Assembly: GCA_002779235.1 (NCBI GenBank) | Contig: PEXD01000041.1 | Span: forward strand, 1 to 7,447 | From: Candidatus Woesearchaeota archaeon CG07_land_8_20_14_0_80_44_23 | Lineage (GTDB): Archaea; Nanobdellota; Nanobdellia; Woesearchaeales; 0-14-0-80-44-23 | Length of the DNA: 7,447 bases | Direction: 5' to 3' | Shown: piece by piece, positions 6,254 to 7,447 of the stretch | Numbering within the stretch: the first letter of the stretch is position 1 | Layout of the letters: every line of letters begins with the position of its first letter | The notes under the pieces: generated by a model | Databases searched by the model: none | What the model saw: only the letters and a program-made list of their open reading frames with translations | Told to the model about the DNA's origin: nothing | Made by a program: the position numbers and the translations under genes

Positions 6254-6460
6254 TTACTTTTTGATATGCAATATGCTCCTATTATCTACACTTGTAGCAC
6301 TTAGTATTTTCTCCAATTCACTTATTGTTTTATTATCTTTTACTTCTATGAAAGCAATTCCATTGTCCCCAGCAACATTCCAAATTTCATCTTTCAAATG
6401 ATAAAAATATAATTGACCCTTATGTTTCACGATATAATATGTTTTAATTTCTTCAACCAT
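6254..6460 (-). CDS. Small AT-rich hypothetical protein, 68 codons, possibly 5' part of a split gene
   Basis: I recognise no family. The 68-residue product (MVEEIKTYYIVKHKGQLYFY at the start) is soluble and charged, with a beta-like first half containing YYIVKHKGQLYFYHL and WNVAGDNGIAFIEV, and a helix (KTISELEKILSAT). The look of alternating hydrophobic strands suggests a true protein rather than noise. The TATA box at 6509-6520 fits a leader of about 29 bases; no clear Shine-Dalgarno is visible. Codons are strikingly AT-rich (TTA, ATT, AGT, GAT) against those of flanking genes, and the gene lies in an AT-rich island, which suggests later acquisition. It ends at an A5 run beside which another frame continues into a membrane-anchor tail, so it may be the first part of a longer protein. 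Confidence 0.55.
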   Translation of the reverse strand: MVEEIKTYYIVKHKGQLYFYHLKDEIWNVAGDNGIAFIEVKDNKTISELEKILSATSVDNRSILHIKK

Positions 6461-6508
6461 TTTTACAACACAACCACAGGCTTTACAAACATATTATCCA
6501 TATTAACT

Positions 6509-6520
6509 AATATATAAATA
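6509..6520 (-). promoter_or_regulatory. TATA box of the small AT-rich gene
   Basis: On the - strand this reads TATTTATATATT. It predicts a start near 6489 and a leader of about 29 bases before the ATG at 6460. The wider region is AT-rich, so a chance match is possible. Confidence 0.4.
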
Positions 6521-6630
6521 TCCCTCCTCTATTCTTCTGTCATCTCTTTTCCTTATCAAAACCTTCTTCTTATCTTACCATAAAGGAGGCTTTGTCGTCG
6601 CTTCTATCTCATTAGGAGGGAATAAAATTA

Positions 6631-6647
6631 TTACTACTAAATAGTAA
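6631..6647. promoter_or_regulatory. Perfect inverted repeat TTACTA-N5-TAGTAA, candidate operator
   Basis: Arms TTACTA (6631-6636) and TAGTAA (6642-6647) are perfect complements around a five-base spacer. The repeat ends three bases before the TATA box at 6650, covering the place where TFB would contact its recognition element. A bound repressor would block initiation of the 6681 gene. Function inferred from position. Confidence 0.4.
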
Positions 6648-6649
6648 CA

Positions 6650-6660
6650 TTTATATATTT
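6650..6660 (+). promoter_or_regulatory. TATA box of the one-unit repeat protein gene
   Basis: TTTATATATTT is centred 26 bases before the ATG at 6681, the leaderless arrangement seen at most promoters in this window. Confidence 0.6.
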
Positions 6661-6680
6661 GTTGCTCTTTTTTTGCCAAT

Positions 6681-7274
6681 ATGGCATCTGAAAAAGGGCT
6701 GGAAGAAAGGATTGAGGAGTTCTGCGACAGGGTTGACAATATAGAGCTGGACATAAAGCAACTCACGAATTCAATGCCTGAATCTTACTTTGTTCTCAAA
6801 CCCTGGCCCCAGTCCCGAAAGCATTACCTCAGCACAATCTCAGAATACTGCAAAAGAGAGGGCAAGGAGCTGCCAAAGGGCTTCTCGAAAAAAACCAAGG
6901 AACAGTTGAAAGGAATGTATTGGGGAGTATTCAAAGAGGATGGAAAAAAGAGGTATTATTACAGGAATTTCCTTAATGATTATGAAAGCGAGCTTGCGAA
7001 CCTTTGCAGGAGCGAGGGGCTCAGTGAGATGATTAAGAAGAAGGATTATGACAGCGCTCTCAAGGCGCTGCTTGGCGAATACAGATACAAAAGGATTGAA
7101 GAGAAAAAAGCTGGCGAATACATGTGCCTGATAAAAGAGGCGTGCAAGAAGAAGAGCAGGGAACCACAAAGCATTCTCTACACAATCAGCACAGCAGAGC
7201 TTGAGAAAAAATACAGGACTGCAATGGAGCTTAAGGAGTTAATGAAAAAGAATACAAGTCATGGTAGTAATTAA
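6681..7274 (+). CDS. Uncharacterised helical protein, one-unit paralog of the 3954-4886 product
   Basis: A 197-residue soluble, highly charged, helical protein without a family name I know. An N-terminal helix (about 5-28) is coiled-coil-like. Residues 47-102 align with unit 1 of the protein at 3954: YLxxIxxxC, LPxGxSKKxxEQL, then Y80 and YYxxFLxxYE. The C-terminal AELEKKYRTAMELK (172-185) matches ELREKYNGAMSFK near the end of that unit. A further YMCLIKEAC...P...STAEL stretch (147-174) looks like a second, degenerate copy of the helix-loop-helix motif. So the two genes are paralogs, this one holding roughly a single unit with an insertion. The LPKGFSKKTKEQL loop resembles HeH/SAP-like motifs, hinting at nucleic-acid binding, unproven. 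The ATG at 6681 is set by the TATA box 26 bases upstream. The stop is followed within 25 bases by a convergent membrane-protein gene. Confidence 0.75.
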   Translation: MASEKGLEERIEEFCDRVDNIELDIKQLTNSMPESYFVLKPWPQSRKHYLSTISEYCKREGKELPKGFSKKTKEQLKGMYWGVFKEDGKKRYYYRNFLNDYESELANLCRSEGLSEMIKKKDYDSALKALLGEYRYKRIEEKKAGEYMCLIKEACKKKSREPQSILYTISTAELEKKYRTAMELKELMKKNTSHGSN

Positions 7275-7286
7275 AATAAAAAATAA
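7270..7286 (-). terminator. T-rich terminator of the partial membrane protein gene
   Basis: On the - strand this reads TTATTTTTTATTTTAAT, starting about 10 bases after the TAA at 7297-7299. No hairpin is needed for an archaeal T-tract terminator. It overlaps the last codons of the convergent gene. Confidence 0.4.
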
Positions 7287-7296
7287 TCTGGCTTCT

Positions 7297-7447
7297 TTAC
7301 TTTCGCTTCTTTTTCTTAACTGCAAGCAATGCAAAAATAAACACCAGCAGATAAAATACGAAGCCGTAGGCGCATGTCGGAAGCCCGAGCGAGTAGTTTC
7401 CTGCGCTGGTTGTAATCTCAATTACAGAAAGGTATCCTGAGAACAGC
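7297..7447 (-). CDS. Partial membrane protein, C-terminal 49 residues only
   Basis: The frame enters at the right edge of the window and ends with TAA at 7297-7299. The visible peptide begins LFSGYLSVIEITTSAGNYSL, continues with GLPTCAYG, then one membrane helix (FVFYLLVFIFALLAV) and a basic tail KKKKRK that should lie in the cytoplasm. The GLPTCxYG segment just before a final helix reminds me of small multi-helix membrane proteins of DPANN archaea, some distantly like DsbB/VKOR; I cannot confirm this from the fragment. The single cysteine could be redox-active or structural. The start and most of the gene lie outside the window. It converges with the 6681 gene. Confidence 0.65.
   Translation of the reverse strand, partial: LFSGYLSVIEITTSAGNYSLGLPTCAYGFVFYLLVFIFALLAVKKKKRK

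Noticed and set aside
6195..6401. 68-codon hydrophobic + strand frame over the split gene
   Set aside because: It is antisense to the two - strand frames, has no promoter near its start, and its hydrophobicity follows from the T-rich strand.
1..7447. tRNA, rRNA, CRISPR array or insertion sequence
   Set aside because: No T-loop GTTCRAATC with cloverleaf, no conserved rRNA blocks, no regularly spaced repeats, and no transposase motifs or terminal repeats were seen on either strand.

Overview
The window looks like a DPANN-type archaeal chromosome. Evidence in the sequence: an archaeal NMD3, a short archaeal SepF with an amphipathic N-terminus, TATA boxes placed 25-28 bases before start codons (leaderless or nearly leaderless transcripts), and a membrane protein with an ITGNAV motif that I associate with Woesearchaeota/Pacearchaeota-like genomes (recalled, not checked). 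There is no sign of bacterial promoters, rRNA, tRNA, CRISPR or insertion sequences. The exact phylum cannot be fixed from this window.

Left part (1-2191): an ordinary informational and cell-division region. A small winged-helix regulator (+) converges on sepF (-). A 230-base intergenic stretch then carries the divergent promoters of sepF and of a leaderless NMD3 gene (+). NMD3 runs tail-to-tail into the next operon, with the two stop codons sharing one CTAG.

Middle part (2188-3831, - strand): a tight three-gene operon with overlapping reading frames, read right to left: a small COG2426 membrane protein ('small multidrug export', possibly DedA-like), a PAP2 phosphatase, and a dolichol/polyprenol-kinase family protein. 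Together they suggest a polyprenyl-phosphate carrier or membrane-lipid recycling unit: kinase plus pyrophosphate phosphatase plus a candidate carrier flippase. That joint role is inference.

Right part (3892-7447): an accessory region of lineage-specific proteins. Two + strand genes (3954-4886 and 6681-7274) are paralogs built from a shared helical module; one holds two copies of the unit, the other essentially one. Both are preceded by TAGTAAC-type inverted repeats just upstream of their TATA boxes. Between them on the - strand lie a 383-residue protein with two C-terminal membrane helices and a possible GYF_2-like domain, and a small gene that looks split: an AT-rich 68-codon ORF followed in another frame by a 46-codon tail encoding a membrane anchor. 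The stretch from about 6241 to 6680 is an AT-rich island. The window ends inside a - strand membrane protein, of which only the C-terminal 49 residues are visible.
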